Shown piece after piece: positions 27,781 to 35,888 of a stretch of 64,000 nucleotides of DNA. A model generated the notes under the pieces. That model ran no database searches and was not told the DNA's origin. It saw only the letters and a program-made list of their open reading frames with translations. Within the stretch, counting starts at the first letter, position 1; each line of letters begins with the position of its first letter. This DNA is from Streptomyces sp. NBC_00285 (GTDB taxonomy: Bacteria; Actinomycetota; Actinomycetes; Streptomycetales; Streptomycetaceae), in the NCBI RefSeq assembly GCF_036174265.1, contig NZ_CP108055.1:4774001-4838000 (forward strand), read 5' to 3'. The position numbers and the translations under genes were made by a program.

Positions 27781-27816
27781 CTGACACTTCTGTCTGACAC
27801 TCCTGTTTCTGACACT
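27781..27816. repeat. Three CTGACACT direct repeats upstream of the LLM operon
   Basis: CTGACACT occurs at 27781-27788, 27794-27801 and 27809-27816, separated by CT-rich spacers. The third copy forms the left part of the palindrome at 27809-27823. The extra half-sites may raise local concentration of the regulator. Confidence 0.7.
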
Positions 27817-27823
27817 CCGTCAG
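27809..27823. promoter_or_regulatory. CTGAC-N5-GTCAG palindrome, site 1
   Basis: CTGACACTCCGTCAG, an exact match to the five-base arms shared by six sites in this window. It lies 55 bases upstream of the LLM/amidohydrolase/ALDH operon start. Likely operator of a TetR-type repressor (inferred). Confidence 0.7.
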
Positions 27824-27873
27824 ATGGTCGATCTGCCGCCGACTGTGGCACCGGGCGCACACAGGGTCAATAG

Positions 27874-27888
27874 CTGACGGCCAGTCAG
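27874..27888. promoter_or_regulatory. CTGAC-N5-GTCAG palindrome, site 2
   Basis: CTGACGGCCAGTCAG, the second site upstream of the LLM/amidohydrolase/ALDH operon, 65 bases from site 1 and just past the end of the SDR gene. Confidence 0.7.
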
Positions 27889-27904
27889 ATACCTTGGATC
27901 GGCG

Positions 27905-28675
27905 TCAGATGACGGAGACCCCGGCGAGCCAGCCGCCGTCGATCACGAACGGCTGCCCGGTGATGTACGACGAGTCGTCGGCGGTCAGGAACAGCGCCAG
28001 CGCCGCCACCTCCTGCGGCCGCCCGATCCGGCCCAGCGGCACGATCTTGCGGTAGAACCGGTCGAGCCCCCGGGACGCCTCCTCACCGTCCGCCGACGGG
28101 TCCAGGACGGCCGGGTTGGACATCGCGGTGTCGACGGCCCCCGGACACATGGCGTTGACCCGGATGCCGCGCGGCGCCAGTTCCAGCGCGGCGACCCGGG
28201 TGAGCCCGAGGATCGCGTGCTTGGAGGCCGCGTAGGCGCCCACGCCCGCCATCCCTGTCACCCCGGTGTAGGAGGCGGTGTTGACGATCGTGCCGCCGTC
28301 GGACATCACCGGCGCCAGGGTTTTGATGCCGAGGAAGCAGCCGACCTGGTTGACGTTCACGATCTGCATGAACTCGTCGAGGGGGGTGTCGAGAAGGGCG
28401 TTGAAGCGCAGGATCCCGGCGTTGTTGACGAGCCCGTCGACCCGCCCGTACTCCGCCACGACGGCCTGGGCCGCCCGCTTCCAGTCCTCCTCGCGGCTCA
28501 CGTCGAGATGGACGTACAGCGCCCCGATCTCGTCGGCGAGCGCCTTGCCCTGCTCGTCGAGCACATCCCCTACGACGACCTCGGCGCCCTCAGCCCGGAA
28601 CAGCCGGGCCTCCTGTTCGCCCTGCCCGCGCGCCGCGCCGGTGACGAGGACGACACGTCCGTCCAGCTTGCCCAT
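27905..28675 (-). CDS. SDR family NAD(P)-dependent oxidoreductase
   Basis: A 256-residue classical short-chain dehydrogenase. It has the cofactor motif [12 protein letters not shown] in strand 4, the catalytic Tyr and Lys in YAASK, and the terminal VIDGGW. The sequence style resembles 3-alpha/20-beta-hydroxysteroid dehydrogenases of actinobacteria, which oxidise hydroxyl groups on lipid or cyclic substrates. GAGGAG precedes the ATG at 28675. It starts 11 bases after the LLM stop and is the third gene of an amidohydrolase/LLM/SDR operon. Confidence 0.92.
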   Translation of the reverse strand: MGKLDGRVVLVTGAARGQGEQEARLFRAEGAEVVVGDVLDEQGKALADEIGALYVHLDVSREEDWKRAAQAVVAEYGRVDGLVNNAGILRFNALLDTPLDEFMQIVNVNQVGCFLGIKTLAPVMSDGGTIVNTASYTGVTGMAGVGAYAASKHAILGLTRVAALELAPRGIRVNAMCPGAVDTAMSNPAVLDPSADGEEASRGLDRFYRKIVPLGRIGRPQEVAALALFLTADDSSYITGQPFVIDGGWLAGVSVI

Positions 28676-28686
28676 GCGGTGACTCC

Positions 28687-29604
28687 TCAGAGGTGGGGGG
28701 CGATGCCGGCGCCGAACGCCGCCATCTGGTCGGTGAGTTCACTGAGCTCGCGGCTGCGGAAGCGCACCTGGAGCTGGTCCACGCCCATCGCGGGGTAGGC
28801 GCGCAGCGACTCGGCGAGCTCCTCGGGCGGCCCGCTCAGCGTCCGGCGGCCCACGTCCCACGCGGGCGTGCCGACGTACAGCGGCTCGGCGATGGCCCCG
28901 ACGGTGAACGGTCCGTCGAGGCCCGCCTCCGCCCGCAGCCGCCGTATCCGGTCGATCTGCGCGGGCAGCCGGTCCCGGGGGTCGCCCTGCGGCAGCCAGC
29001 CGTCGCCCTTGAGGGCGGCCCGGCGTACGGCGGCCGGGGAGGAGCCGCCGACCCACACCGGGACGCGGGACTGGGCGGGGCGAGGACGCTGGCCGAGGTC
29101 CTGGAAGTCGTAGAGCTTGCCGTGGTGTTCGGGGAACTCGTCCGGCCCGAGGGCGCTTCGCAGGGCGTCGACCGACTCGTCGAGGACGGCTCCGCGCCCC
29201 GCGAAGTCGACGCCGAGCGCCTCGAACTCCTCCTGCACGTGCCCGGCGCCGACCCCGAGGATCAGCCGCCCGCCGCTCAGGTGGTCGAGGGTGGCGTACT
29301 GCTTGGCGGTGAGCAGCGGGTGCCGCAGCCCCACGACGGCCACATGGCTGAGCAGCCGCACCCGTTCGGTCACGCCCGCCAGGAAGGCGAGGGTGGCGAC
29401 CGGGTCGTACCAGACGGTGCTCATCGCTGCTGCGAGGCGGCGCGGGATCGCCACGTGGTCGCAGGCGGCGACGTACGCGAAACCCGCGCGGTCGGCGGCC
29501 CGGGCCACCTCGGCGAGGTCGCCGGGCCCGGCACCGGCCTCCCAGGGCTCCGCGTAGATCGTGCTCTGCGACTGGACGGGCAACTGGATGCCGTACTCGG
29601 TCAC
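28687..29604 (-). CDS. LLM-class F420-dependent oxidoreductase
   Basis: A 305-residue luciferase-like TIM-barrel protein with YVAACDHVAIP, YATLDHLSGGRLILGVGAGHVQEE and GDGWLPQGDP, which together fit the F420-dependent group of actinobacterial LLM proteins. The start is a GTG at 29604 overlapping the amidohydrolase stop by four bases (GTGA); a longer open frame upstream is a read-through of other genes. It works in the same operon as an amidohydrolase and an SDR, presumably as one redox step on a shared substrate. Confidence 0.9.
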   Translation of the reverse strand: MTEYGIQLPVQSQSTIYAEPWEAGAGPGDLAEVARAADRAGFAYVAACDHVAIPRRLAAAMSTVWYDPVATLAFLAGVTERVRLLSHVAVVGLRHPLLTAKQYATLDHLSGGRLILGVGAGHVQEEFEALGVDFAGRGAVLDESVDALRSALGPDEFPEHHGKLYDFQDLGQRPRPAQSRVPVWVGGSSPAAVRRAALKGDGWLPQGDPRDRLPAQIDRIRRLRAEAGLDGPFTVGAIAEPLYVGTPAWDVGRRTLSGPPEELAESLRAYPAMGVDQLQVRFRSRELSELTDQMAAFGAGIAPHL

Positions 29605-30833
29605 TTCGGGCCGCCCCAGAGGCCGTCCGGCGTGAGACCGAGCAGGTCGATGGCGTTGCCGCGCACGATCCGCTCGACCACGTCGGCGTCCAGGTGTCCC
29701 ATCTGGGCCTCGCCGACCTCCCGGGACTTCGGCCAGGTGGAGTCGGAGTGCGGGTAGTCGGTCTCGTACAGCACGTTCCCCACGCCGATGGAGTCGAGGT
29801 TCTTCAGCCCGAAGGCGTCGTCGAAGAAGCAGCCGAAGACGTGCTCGGTGAAGAGCTCGGACGGTGGGCGGTGGACCTTGTCGGCGACGCCGCCCCAGCC
29901 GCGGTTCTCCTCCCAGACCACGTCGGCGCGCTCCAGGATGTAGGGGATCCAGCCGATCTGGCCTTCGGCGTACATGACCTTGAGGTTCGGGAAGCGCTCG
30001 AACTTGCCGCTCATCAGCCAGTCGACCATTGAGAAGCAGCAGTTGGCGAAGGTGATCGTCGAACCCACGGCGGGCGGCGCGTCCTTGGACGTGGAGGGCA
30101 TACGGCTGCTGGAGCCGATGTGCATCGCGATGACCGTGCCGGTCTCGTCGCAGGCGGCGAGGAAGGGGTCCCAGTCGTCGGAGTGGACGGAGGGCAGGCC
30201 CAGGTGCGGGGGTATCTCGGAGAAGGCGACGGCCCGTACGCCCCGGGCGGCGTTGCGGCGGACCTCGGCGGCGGCCAGCTCGGCGTCCCACAGCGGGATG
30301 AGGGTCAGCGGTATGAGGCGGCCCTGCGCGGCCGGGCCGCACCACTCCTCCACCATCCAGTCGTTGTAGGCCCGGACGCAGAGCAGGCCCAGCTCGTGGT
30401 CGGCGGCCTCGGTGAAGGTCTGGCCGCAGAAGCGCGGGAAGGTCGGGAAACAGACCGCGGACTGGACGTGGTTGACGTCCATGTCGGCGAGGCGCTGCGG
30501 GACGTCGTAGGAGCCGGGGCGCATCTGTTCGTAGGTGATGACCTCCAGCTTGATCTCGTCCCTGCTGTAGCCGACCGCCGTGTCCAGGCGGGTGAGGGGA
30601 CGCTGCAGCCCCTCGTACAGCCACCAGTCGCCGAGTGGCCCGTCGTCGCCCGGGGCGCCCATGACCGGCTTGAAGCGGCCGCCGAGGAAGCTGATCTCCT
30701 TGAGCGGGGCCCGGACTATGCGGGGGCCGGTGTCCAGGTACTTCTTCGGGAGCCGGTTCTGCCAGACGTCGGAGGGCTCCACCGTGTGGTCGTCGACGGA
30801 GATGATTTTCGGAAGTGCCGTCGTGGTCTCCAT
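29601..30833 (-). CDS. Amidohydrolase family protein (amidohydrolase 2 / decarboxylase-like)
   Basis: A 410-residue TIM-barrel metal hydrolase. The N-terminal SVDDHTVEP replaces the usual D-x-H motif found near the start of aminocarboxymuconate-semialdehyde decarboxylase-like proteins. Later, AMHIGSSSRMPS holds a metal histidine, and ETDYPHSDSTWP near residue 370 holds the catalytic aspartate. This family hydrolyses C-N or C-C bonds or decarboxylates acids; in steroid- and lipid-degrading actinobacteria it often sits beside LLM oxidoreductases, as here. The ATG at 30833 is 22 bases from a perfect CTGACGG-T-CCGTCAG operator. It is the first gene of the operon. Confidence 0.88.
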   Translation of the reverse strand: METTTALPKIISVDDHTVEPSDVWQNRLPKKYLDTGPRIVRAPLKEISFLGGRFKPVMGAPGDDGPLGDWWLYEGLQRPLTRLDTAVGYSRDEIKLEVITYEQMRPGSYDVPQRLADMDVNHVQSAVCFPTFPRFCGQTFTEAADHELGLLCVRAYNDWMVEEWCGPAAQGRLIPLTLIPLWDAELAAAEVRRNAARGVRAVAFSEIPPHLGLPSVHSDDWDPFLAACDETGTVIAMHIGSSSRMPSTSKDAPPAVGSTITFANCCFSMVDWLMSGKFERFPNLKVMYAEGQIGWIPYILERADVVWEENRGWGGVADKVHRPPSELFTEHVFGCFFDDAFGLKNLDSIGVGNVLYETDYPHSDSTWPKSREVGEAQMGHLDADVVERIVRGNAIDLLGLTPDGLWGGPK

Positions 30834-30854
30834 GGCGCTCACGGTAGCGCCGAT

Positions 30855-30869
30855 CTGACGGTCCGTCAG
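30855..30869. promoter_or_regulatory. CTGAC-N5-GTCAG palindrome, site 3 (perfect)
   Basis: CTGACGG-T-CCGTCAG has perfect seven-base arms and is the best match to the consensus. It lies 22 bases upstream of the amidohydrolase/LLM/SDR operon. Confidence 0.75.
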
Positions 30870-31152
30870 CTGTGCGGACGGGGGCGGGTTGTGAGCGGTT
30901 CGGTGGCGGGGCGCGGGGGTCGGGGGTCGGACCGGGTCCTCGCACGTGGGCGTGCGGCAGGCCGACCGCACATGCCGGAACCGCCGGATTTCCGGCGCCG
31001 CAGCCCCCGTTCTGCGCGGAAGTGTGCGGAGGCTGGGTGAGAACCTTGTGATATCCCGCGAGCCGTCCTGTGATCAGCCCCTCCACAGCTGACGCATCCG
31101 CCGTGGACAAGGCAGACTGACGGGGTTGTAAACAGGCCCTAGGGGGACGGCG

Positions 31153-34122
31153 ATGGACGGTGTACCGCGGGTGCCGGAGCAGAGGCGTCCCGGCTCCTCG
31201 GCGGGGGCCGGAGAGCAGGAGCAGGCGCCGCTGCGCTTCAGCGTGCTCGGCCCGGTGCGGGCCCGGCGCGGCGAGGAGCTGCTGAACACCGGCTCCCCGC
31301 AGCAACGCGCCCTGCTCGCCGCCCTGTTGCTGCGCGAGGGCCGTACCGCCACCGCCGCCGAGCTGATCGCCGCTCTGTGGGGCGAGGAGCCCCCGGACCA
31401 GGCACTGGCGGCGGTGCGCACCTACGCCTCCCGGCTGCGGAAGGTCCTCGACGCCGGCATCCTGGTCAGCGAGTCCGGCGGCTACGCGATCCGCGGCCTG
31501 CACGAGACCGATCTGGACCTGGCCGCCGCCCAGGAACTCGCCACCGAGGCGGAGAAGGCCAGGAGCGCCGGGGACCTGTGCCACGCGCGTGAGGTCCTGA
31601 CCCGTGCGCTGGGCCTGTGGGACGGCGAGGTGCTCGCGGGGGTGCCGGGGCCGTACGCCGAGGCGCAGCGGGTACGGCTGGAGGAGTGGCGACTCCAACT
31701 CCTCGAATCCCGACTGGACATGGACCTGGAGCAGGGCTGCCACGCGGAGTCCGTCTCCGAGCTGACCGCCCTCACCGCCGAACACCCCCTGCGTGAGCGC
31801 CTGCGCGAGCTGCTGATGCTGGCCCTGTACCGCTCCGGCCGGCAGGCGGAGGCCCTCGCGGTCTACGCCGACACCCGCCGCCTCCTCGCCGACGAACTCG
31901 GCGTGGACCCGCGCCCCGGCCTGCGCGAACTCCAGCAGCGCATCCTCCGGGCCGACCCCGGCCTCGCGGAACCCTCCTCCCCGCAGCCCGAACCGGTCGC
32001 CGCCCCGGTCCGCCCCGCACAACTCCCGGCGACCGTCCCGGACTTCACCGGCCGCACGTCCTTCGTCACCGAACTGAGCGAGGTACTCGCCTCCGGCTCG
32101 GAGGGCCGCGTGATGGCGGTCTCGGCACTGGCCGGCATCGGCGGCGTCGGCAAGACGACCCTCGCCGTGCACGTGGCCCACCAGGCCCGCTCGTCGTTCC
32201 CCGACGGACAGCTCTACGTCGACCTCCAGGGCGCCGGCGGCCGGGCCGCCGATCCGGAGACCGTCCTCGGTGCCTTCCTCAGAGCCCTCGGCACCGCCGA
32301 CTCGGCGATACCGGACTCCCTGGAGGAGCGGTCCGCTCTGTACCGCTCGGTCCTGGACGGCCGCCGGGTGCTGGTCCTCCTCGACAACGCGCGCGACGCC
32401 GCCCAGGTACGGCCCCTGCTGCCCGGCACGGAGGGCTGCGCGGCCCTGGTGACCTCCCGGGTCCGCATGGTCGGCCTCGCCGGCGCGCACCTCGTGGACC
32501 TGGACGTGATGTCTCCCGAGGAGGCGCTCCAGCTGTTCACCAGGATCGTCGGCGAGGAGCGGGTCGCCGCCGAACGCAAGGCCGCCCTGGACGTGGTCGC
32601 CGCCTGCGGCTTCCTCCCGCTCGCCATCCGCATCGCCGCCTCCCGCCTCGCGGCCCGCCGCACCTGGACGGTCTCCGTCCTCGCGGCGAAGCTCGCCGAC
32701 GAACGCCGCCGCCTCGACGAACTCCAGGCAGGCGACCTCGCCGTGAAGGCGACCTTCGAACTCGGCTACGGCCAGCTGGAGCCCGCCCAGGCCCGCGCCT
32801 TCCGCCTGCTGGGCCTCGCCGACGGCCCCGACATCTCGCTGGCCGCCGCGGCCGCCGTACTCGATCTCCCGGCAGAGGACACCGAGGACCTCCTGGAGGC
32901 CCTCGTCGACACCTCACTGCTGGAGTCGGCGGCGCCCGGCCGCTACCGGTTCCACGACCTCGTACGGCTCTACGCGCGTGCGTGCGCCGAACGCGACGAG
33001 TGGCCGCCCGGGGAGCGGGAGGCGGCGATGTCGCGGCTGCTGGACTTCTACCTGGCCACCGTCGCCGGCGTGTACCTCATCGAACGGCCCGGCGACCGGC
33101 TGGTCGACCACCTGGCCACACCGGAGTACCCGGGGCTGGTCTTCGCCGACCGGCACGCAGCGCAGGACTGGCTGTACTCGGAGGCGGTGTCACTGCTCGC
33201 GTGCGTGAGCCAGTCCGCGGGCTCCGGGTTCCTGCCGCGGGCGGTCGACCTCCTGTGGGCCGCCGTGGACCTCGCGGAGTCCGGCACCAACTCCAAGGCG
33301 TACGAAGGGGTCGCCTCCGCCCTGCGGGAGGCCGCGCGCGAGGCCGGCGACCCGACGGCGGAGGCCCGGGCACTGATCACGCTGGCCTACGCCCACAGCC
33401 TCACGGGCCGTTTCGACCTCGCCGGCGAGGAGGCCGCCCGCGCCCACGAACTGACCGTCGCCGCCGGGGACCCGCTGGCCGGCAGCTGGGCGACCAACAT
33501 CCTCGGGGTGCTCGCGGTCTACCAGAACCGCAACGACGACGGGGAGGCCCACCTCACCCGGGCCATCGAGGGCTTCCGCGCCTGCGACGACCCGTCCGGC
33601 GAGGCGAGCGCCCTGTGCAACCTCTCGCGCATCCACCTGGCGGGCGGCCGGACCGAGAGCGCGGTCTCCCTGGCCCAGCAGGGCATGGAGATGTACGACG
33701 CGATGGACCACGCCCTCAAGGGGGCCAACGCCCGTTACGCGCTGGGCCTCGCGCTCACCCAGCACGGCAGCCTGCCCGAGGCGACCGCCCGCCTCCAGGA
33801 GGCCCTGACGGTGTTCCAGGACAGCCGTCAGCGCCTGTGGGAGGGCATGTCCCTGTTCCGGCTGGCGGAGGCCGACCTGGCCGCCGTGCGACCGGCGCAG
33901 GCCGCGTCGAACGCCGAGACGGCACTGACGGTGCTGCGCGGCATCGGCGGCGACTGGCGCCGGGCCAACGTCCTCGTGGTCCTCGGTCACGCCCTGCGCG
34001 GCATCGGGCAGCCGGGCCGCTCACAGGTCTGCTGGCGGGAGGCCCTGGACCTCTTCGAGGCCCTCGACGCCCCGGAGGCCGAGTCGGTCAGGGTGCTGCT
34101 CGCCCCGCTGACGCTGGCCTGA
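31153..34122 (+). CDS. afsR: AfsR-type SARP global regulator
   Basis: A 989-residue regulator, close to the 993 residues I recall for S. coelicolor AfsR and with a very similar N-terminus (MDG-PRVPEQRRPG). An OmpR-like winged helix plus bacterial transcriptional activation domain occupies about residues 27-280 (GSPQQRALLAALLLREGRTATAAELI, then LYRSGRQAEAL). An NB-ARC ATPase follows with Walker A GIGGVGKTT near residue 331 and LLDNARD. TPR-like repeats fill the C-terminal third. In the studied system AfsR is phosphorylated by AfsK and, using ATP, activates afsS to raise antibiotic production. The ATG follows AGGGGGACGG. The afsS-like gene lies just downstream, but the afsK gene is 20 kb away. 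Confidence 0.95.
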   Translation: MDGVPRVPEQRRPGSSAGAGEQEQAPLRFSVLGPVRARRGEELLNTGSPQQRALLAALLLREGRTATAAELIAALWGEEPPDQALAAVRTYASRLRKVLDAGILVSESGGYAIRGLHETDLDLAAAQELATEAEKARSAGDLCHAREVLTRALGLWDGEVLAGVPGPYAEAQRVRLEEWRLQLLESRLDMDLEQGCHAESVSELTALTAEHPLRERLRELLMLALYRSGRQAEALAVYADTRRLLADELGVDPRPGLRELQQRILRADPGLAEPSSPQPEPVAAPVRPAQLPATVPDFTGRTSFVTELSEVLASGSEGRVMAVSALAGIGGVGKTTLAVHVAHQARSSFPDGQLYVDLQGAGGRAADPETVLGAFLRALGTADSAIPDSLEERSALYRSVLDGRRVLVLLDNARDAAQVRPLLPGTEGCAALVTSRVRMVGLAGAHLVDLDVMSPEEALQLFTRIVGEERVAAERKAALDVVAACGFLPLAIRIAASRLAARRTWTVSVLAAKLADERRRLDELQAGDLAVKATFELGYGQLEPAQARAFRLLGLADGPDISLAAAAAVLDLPAEDTEDLLEALVDTSLLESAAPGRYRFHDLVRLYARACAERDEWPPGEREAAMSRLLDFYLATVAGVYLIERPGDRLVDHLATPEYPGLVFADRHAAQDWLYSEAVSLLACVSQSAGSGFLPRAVDLLWAAVDLAESGTNSKAYEGVASALREAAREAGDPTAEARALITLAYAHSLTGRFDLAGEEAARAHELTVAAGDPLAGSWATNILGVLAVYQNRNDDGEAHLTRAIEGFRACDDPSGEASALCNLSRIHLAGGRTESAVSLAQQGMEMYDAMDHALKGANARYALGLALTQHGSLPEATARLQEALTVFQDSRQRLWEGMSLFRLAEADLAAVRPAQAASNAETALTVLRGIGGDWRRANVLVVLGHALRGIGQPGRSQVCWREALDLFEALDAPEAESVRVLLAPLTLA

Positions 34123-34130
34123 GGGGCGGT

Positions 34131-34148
34131 TGGGTCGGTTGGGTCGGT
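34131..34148. repeat. Tandem 9-bp repeats before the afsS promoter
   Basis: TGGGTCGGT is repeated twice directly after the afsR stop and is followed by the related GGTTTCGG. It lies just upstream of the putative AfsR/PhoP site. Function unknown; it may be chance low complexity. Confidence 0.4.
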
Positions 34149-34170
34149 TTCGGCGGGAGCGCGGGCGGAC

Positions 34171-34189
34171 GTTCATCGTTCGTTTATCG
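34171..34189. promoter_or_regulatory. Direct repeats with 11-bp period: candidate AfsR/PhoP binding site of afsS
   Basis: GTTCATCG at 34171-34178 and GTTTATCG at 34182-34189 start exactly 11 bases apart. SARP proteins bind direct heptamers with this period over the -35 region, and the PHO box has the same geometry with GTTCACC units. In S. coelicolor, AfsR and PhoP are known to compete for the afsS promoter. The site lies about 165 bases upstream of the afsS-like start, within its leader region. Confidence 0.7.
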
Positions 34190-34354
34190 CGGCCCGGCAC
34201 TCTCGTCTTGTCGTCGCGTCGCGTCGGGGGGCAGACGGGACGACCTCGGCCGTTGCACTACGGTGAGCGGTCGCACGGTCGGCCCGGCGACCCTCGGGGG
34301 AGTCGCCGGGCCGGTCATCACACGAGGTATCCGAACTGTCAGGGGAGGCAGTCC

Positions 34355-34534
34355 ATGAGCGACGAGAACACCACCGACAACATCCACGCCACCGACGTCG
34401 AGGACGAGACGTCCGTGAGCACAGACAACATCCACGCCACGAGCGAGCCGCTCAAGGCGGCCAAGCTCAAGGCGGACGACAGCACGGCCGCGGCCGGCAC
34501 GGACAACATCCACGCCACCGACGAGCCCGTCTGA
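34355..34534 (+). CDS. AfsS-like small repeat peptide ('sigma-like' protein)
   Basis: A 59-residue acidic peptide made largely of three copies of TDNIHAT, around residues 7, 23 and 49, the last two followed by (S/D)EP. The encoding DNA repeats GACAACATCCACGCCAC identically three times. No signal peptide, membrane segment or cysteine is present, and the chain is probably unstructured. AGGGGAGG precedes the ATG by six bases. Its position just after afsR, its length (AfsS has 63 residues) and the repeated DNxH pattern, which recalls the DNHMP repeats I remember for AfsS, make it the AfsS counterpart. AfsS acts downstream of AfsR to stimulate antibiotic biosynthesis by an unclear mechanism. Confidence 0.8.
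   Translation: MSDENTTDNIHATDVEDETSVSTDNIHATSEPLKAAKLKADDSTAAAGTDNIHATDEPV
34376..34518 (+). repeat. Three identical 17-bp coding repeats in the afsS-like gene
   Basis: GACAACATCCACGCCAC occurs at 34376-34392, 34424-34440 and 34502-34518, all in the same codon phase. Identity at synonymous positions suggests recent duplication or gene conversion rather than protein-level selection alone. Confidence 0.85.
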
Positions 34535-34560
34535 CAGGACTCCTTTCCCGCACGGGGATC

Positions 34561-34595
34561 GGCCGCGGCGGCGCGGAGGGGGAGCCGCCGCGGCC
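34561..34595 (+). terminator. Terminator after the afsS-like gene
   Basis: GGCCGCGGCGGC at 34561-34572 pairs with GCCGCCGCGGCC at 34584-34595 around an 11-base loop, 26 bases after the stop codon. A very stable GC stem without a T-run. Confidence 0.75.
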
Positions 34596-34616
34596 GAGGC
34601 GTGTCCGGGGGCGGGG

Positions 34617-34733
34617 GCCTCGGTCCTCGCTGTGGCCGAGCGCTTCGGCATGCACCGGGTAGCCACCCTCGACCGGCGGCACTTCAGCGTCGTCAAGCCC
34701 GCTCACATCCCCGCGCTGACGCTCCTGCCGTAG
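34617..34733 (+). pseudogene. Remnant of a PIN-domain (VapC-like) toxin gene
   Basis: A plus-strand frame with no start reads AVAERFGMHRVATLDRRHF, then SVVKPAHIPALTLLP and a TAG stop at 34731-34733. This is the C-terminal end of a VapC-type PIN ribonuclease, including the conserved ATLDRRHF segment that holds an acidic metal ligand. The first about 90 residues are missing, and the fragment begins almost at the afsS terminator, so it is a deletion relic marking one edge of the accessory island. Confidence 0.7.
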
Positions 34734-34941
34734 GCCGACCGGTCCGGTCTCGGTGATGAAGCCGGGAATTCCGTGGCCCCCGATGTCGGCATGCCACGCC
34801 TCTGCAAACCCCTCATGCGCTGCAACCGGTCATGCTCCGACCGATCCCACGCCCAGGAACTTGCAACGTACGGCCCGGCCATGCCCGCACAGGTCTTCTT
34901 GCCAAGCCATGGCGGCCTGCCAAGCCGATCGCACGAGCCGC
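34734..34941. other. Gene-free stretch at the island edge
   Basis: About 200 bases of lower GC content than the surroundings, with no supportable gene on either strand. Open frames here lack ribosome sites and codon bias. Confidence 0.5.
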
Positions 34942-35145
34942 TCAGCCCAGGTAAAGGGCACCCGCTCCGACCACCAGGAGAAAGAGCCCGCACGTGATGG
35001 CGAGGCCTGCGAGCACGGCGAGTACTCCGGGCCGGAGGAATACCGAAGAGGCCGGAGCGGCATCCGGTTCGAGGCGCCGCTGACGCAGTACGAGCGATCT
35101 GCGGCCGGCGAGCAGGCCCATGAGCCCAATTATCACGTACGGCAA
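34942..35145 (-). CDS. Small two-helix membrane protein, hypothetical
   Basis: A 67-residue frame starting at a TTG with AGAAGG eight bases upstream. It encodes two hydrophobic helices (PYVIIGLMGLLAG and VLAVLAGLAITCGLFLLVVGAGALYLG) joined by a basic loop. Third-position GC is high, as expected for a real gene. It lies between the PIN remnant and the immunity-like gene, on the same strand as the latter and the RHS toxin. The open frame extends 56 codons upstream but without protein-like sequence. Function unknown; part of the toxin island by position. Confidence 0.5.
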   Translation of the reverse strand: MPYVIIGLMGLLAGRRSLVLRQRRLEPDAAPASSVFLRPGVLAVLAGLAITCGLFLLVVGAGALYLG

Positions 35146-35316
35146 GTTTCCGACCTTCTTCTCTTCTCGCGAAATTTTCCGAGCGGCGCCGTCGGATTCA
35201 AAATGAACCTCGAATGCAGCTATCAGATGACCTGCGGGCAGGAATGCCCACTCATGCCGCACAATTGAACATCGGACGCCAGAACGGCCCCCCTTGCCGC
35301 GGACTGTTCCCACCGA

Positions 35317-35817
35317 TCAAATACCGAGATGTCTGGCAATGAGCTGCTCTTGCAAGTCAATAGCAGCCCGGCAGCGCTCATTTTCCTGTTGCATTTGAAT
35401 GGTCACGCGCCCAGTCAGCTGGGACATCAGGATTGCCTCATAACAGGCAGATAGGATTTCCAGGACTTCATCTGCCGTCATTACTCCCGATACGCCTCCG
35501 ACTAGGCGCATGACGGCCATCACGAAAGGGCCCACTCCAGGCCTGATTGCCACTTCCGGAAGGGAGTCCTGCCTCCGATAGAATTCTGCGACGCCATCCT
35601 GACTAAGTCGCCATTCGGGGGATGATTCATTGAGCTGGCGAATCGTTGACAGTACGAGGTCGGCCGCGGCAGGAGGAAAGAACTCGGAGAATGGCGGGTC
35701 AAACAGACGCCCGGTTGATTCGATCACGCCTACAGCAAGTTCGCACAAGTCAGCTCGATCCAACTGGCCCAGCGCATCTGCATGGCGTTCGATCACGTGG
35801 TCCCACAGAAGCAACAT
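35317..35817 (-). CDS. Probable immunity protein for the RHS toxin
   Basis: A 166-residue acidic, soluble, alpha-helical protein of no family I recognise. It starts 72 bases after the end of the RHS gene on the same strand, the place where immunity genes sit in polymorphic toxin systems. The ATG at 35817 has GAGG eight bases upstream. Its GC content and codon use are clearly lower in GC than the window average and match the toxin tip just upstream, so tip and immunity gene probably moved together. Hydrophobic segments such as VGPFVMAVMRLVGGVSGVM look like buried helices rather than membrane spans. The role is inferred from context. Confidence 0.65.
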   Translation of the reverse strand: MLLLWDHVIERHADALGQLDRADLCELAVGVIESTGRLFDPPFSEFFPPAAADLVLSTIRQLNESSPEWRLSQDGVAEFYRRQDSLPEVAIRPGVGPFVMAVMRLVGGVSGVMTADEVLEILSACYEAILMSQLTGRVTIQMQQENERCRAAIDLQEQLIARHLGI

Positions 35818-35888
35818 TGCATGATCCTCACAACGCAAAGAGCAGCGACAGGCCGGACTCGATCGCGAGCCCGACCTGTCGCCGACAC

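Noticed and set aside
29605..32490. Upstream extension of the LLM frame through the amidohydrolase and afsR region
   Set aside because: It is a stop-free shadow frame; the true start is the GTG at 29604 that overlaps the preceding stop by four bases.
34376..34518. Three identical 17-base repeats as a CRISPR array
   Set aside because: Spacing is uneven (48 and 78 bases), the repeats lie in one reading frame and encode TDNIHAT in a short gene with a ribosome site; no cas genes are nearby.
34355..34534. The repeat peptide as a RiPP precursor with multiple cores
   Set aside because: No maturase, protease or transporter of a RiPP system is adjacent; the afsR neighbour explains it better as AfsS-like.
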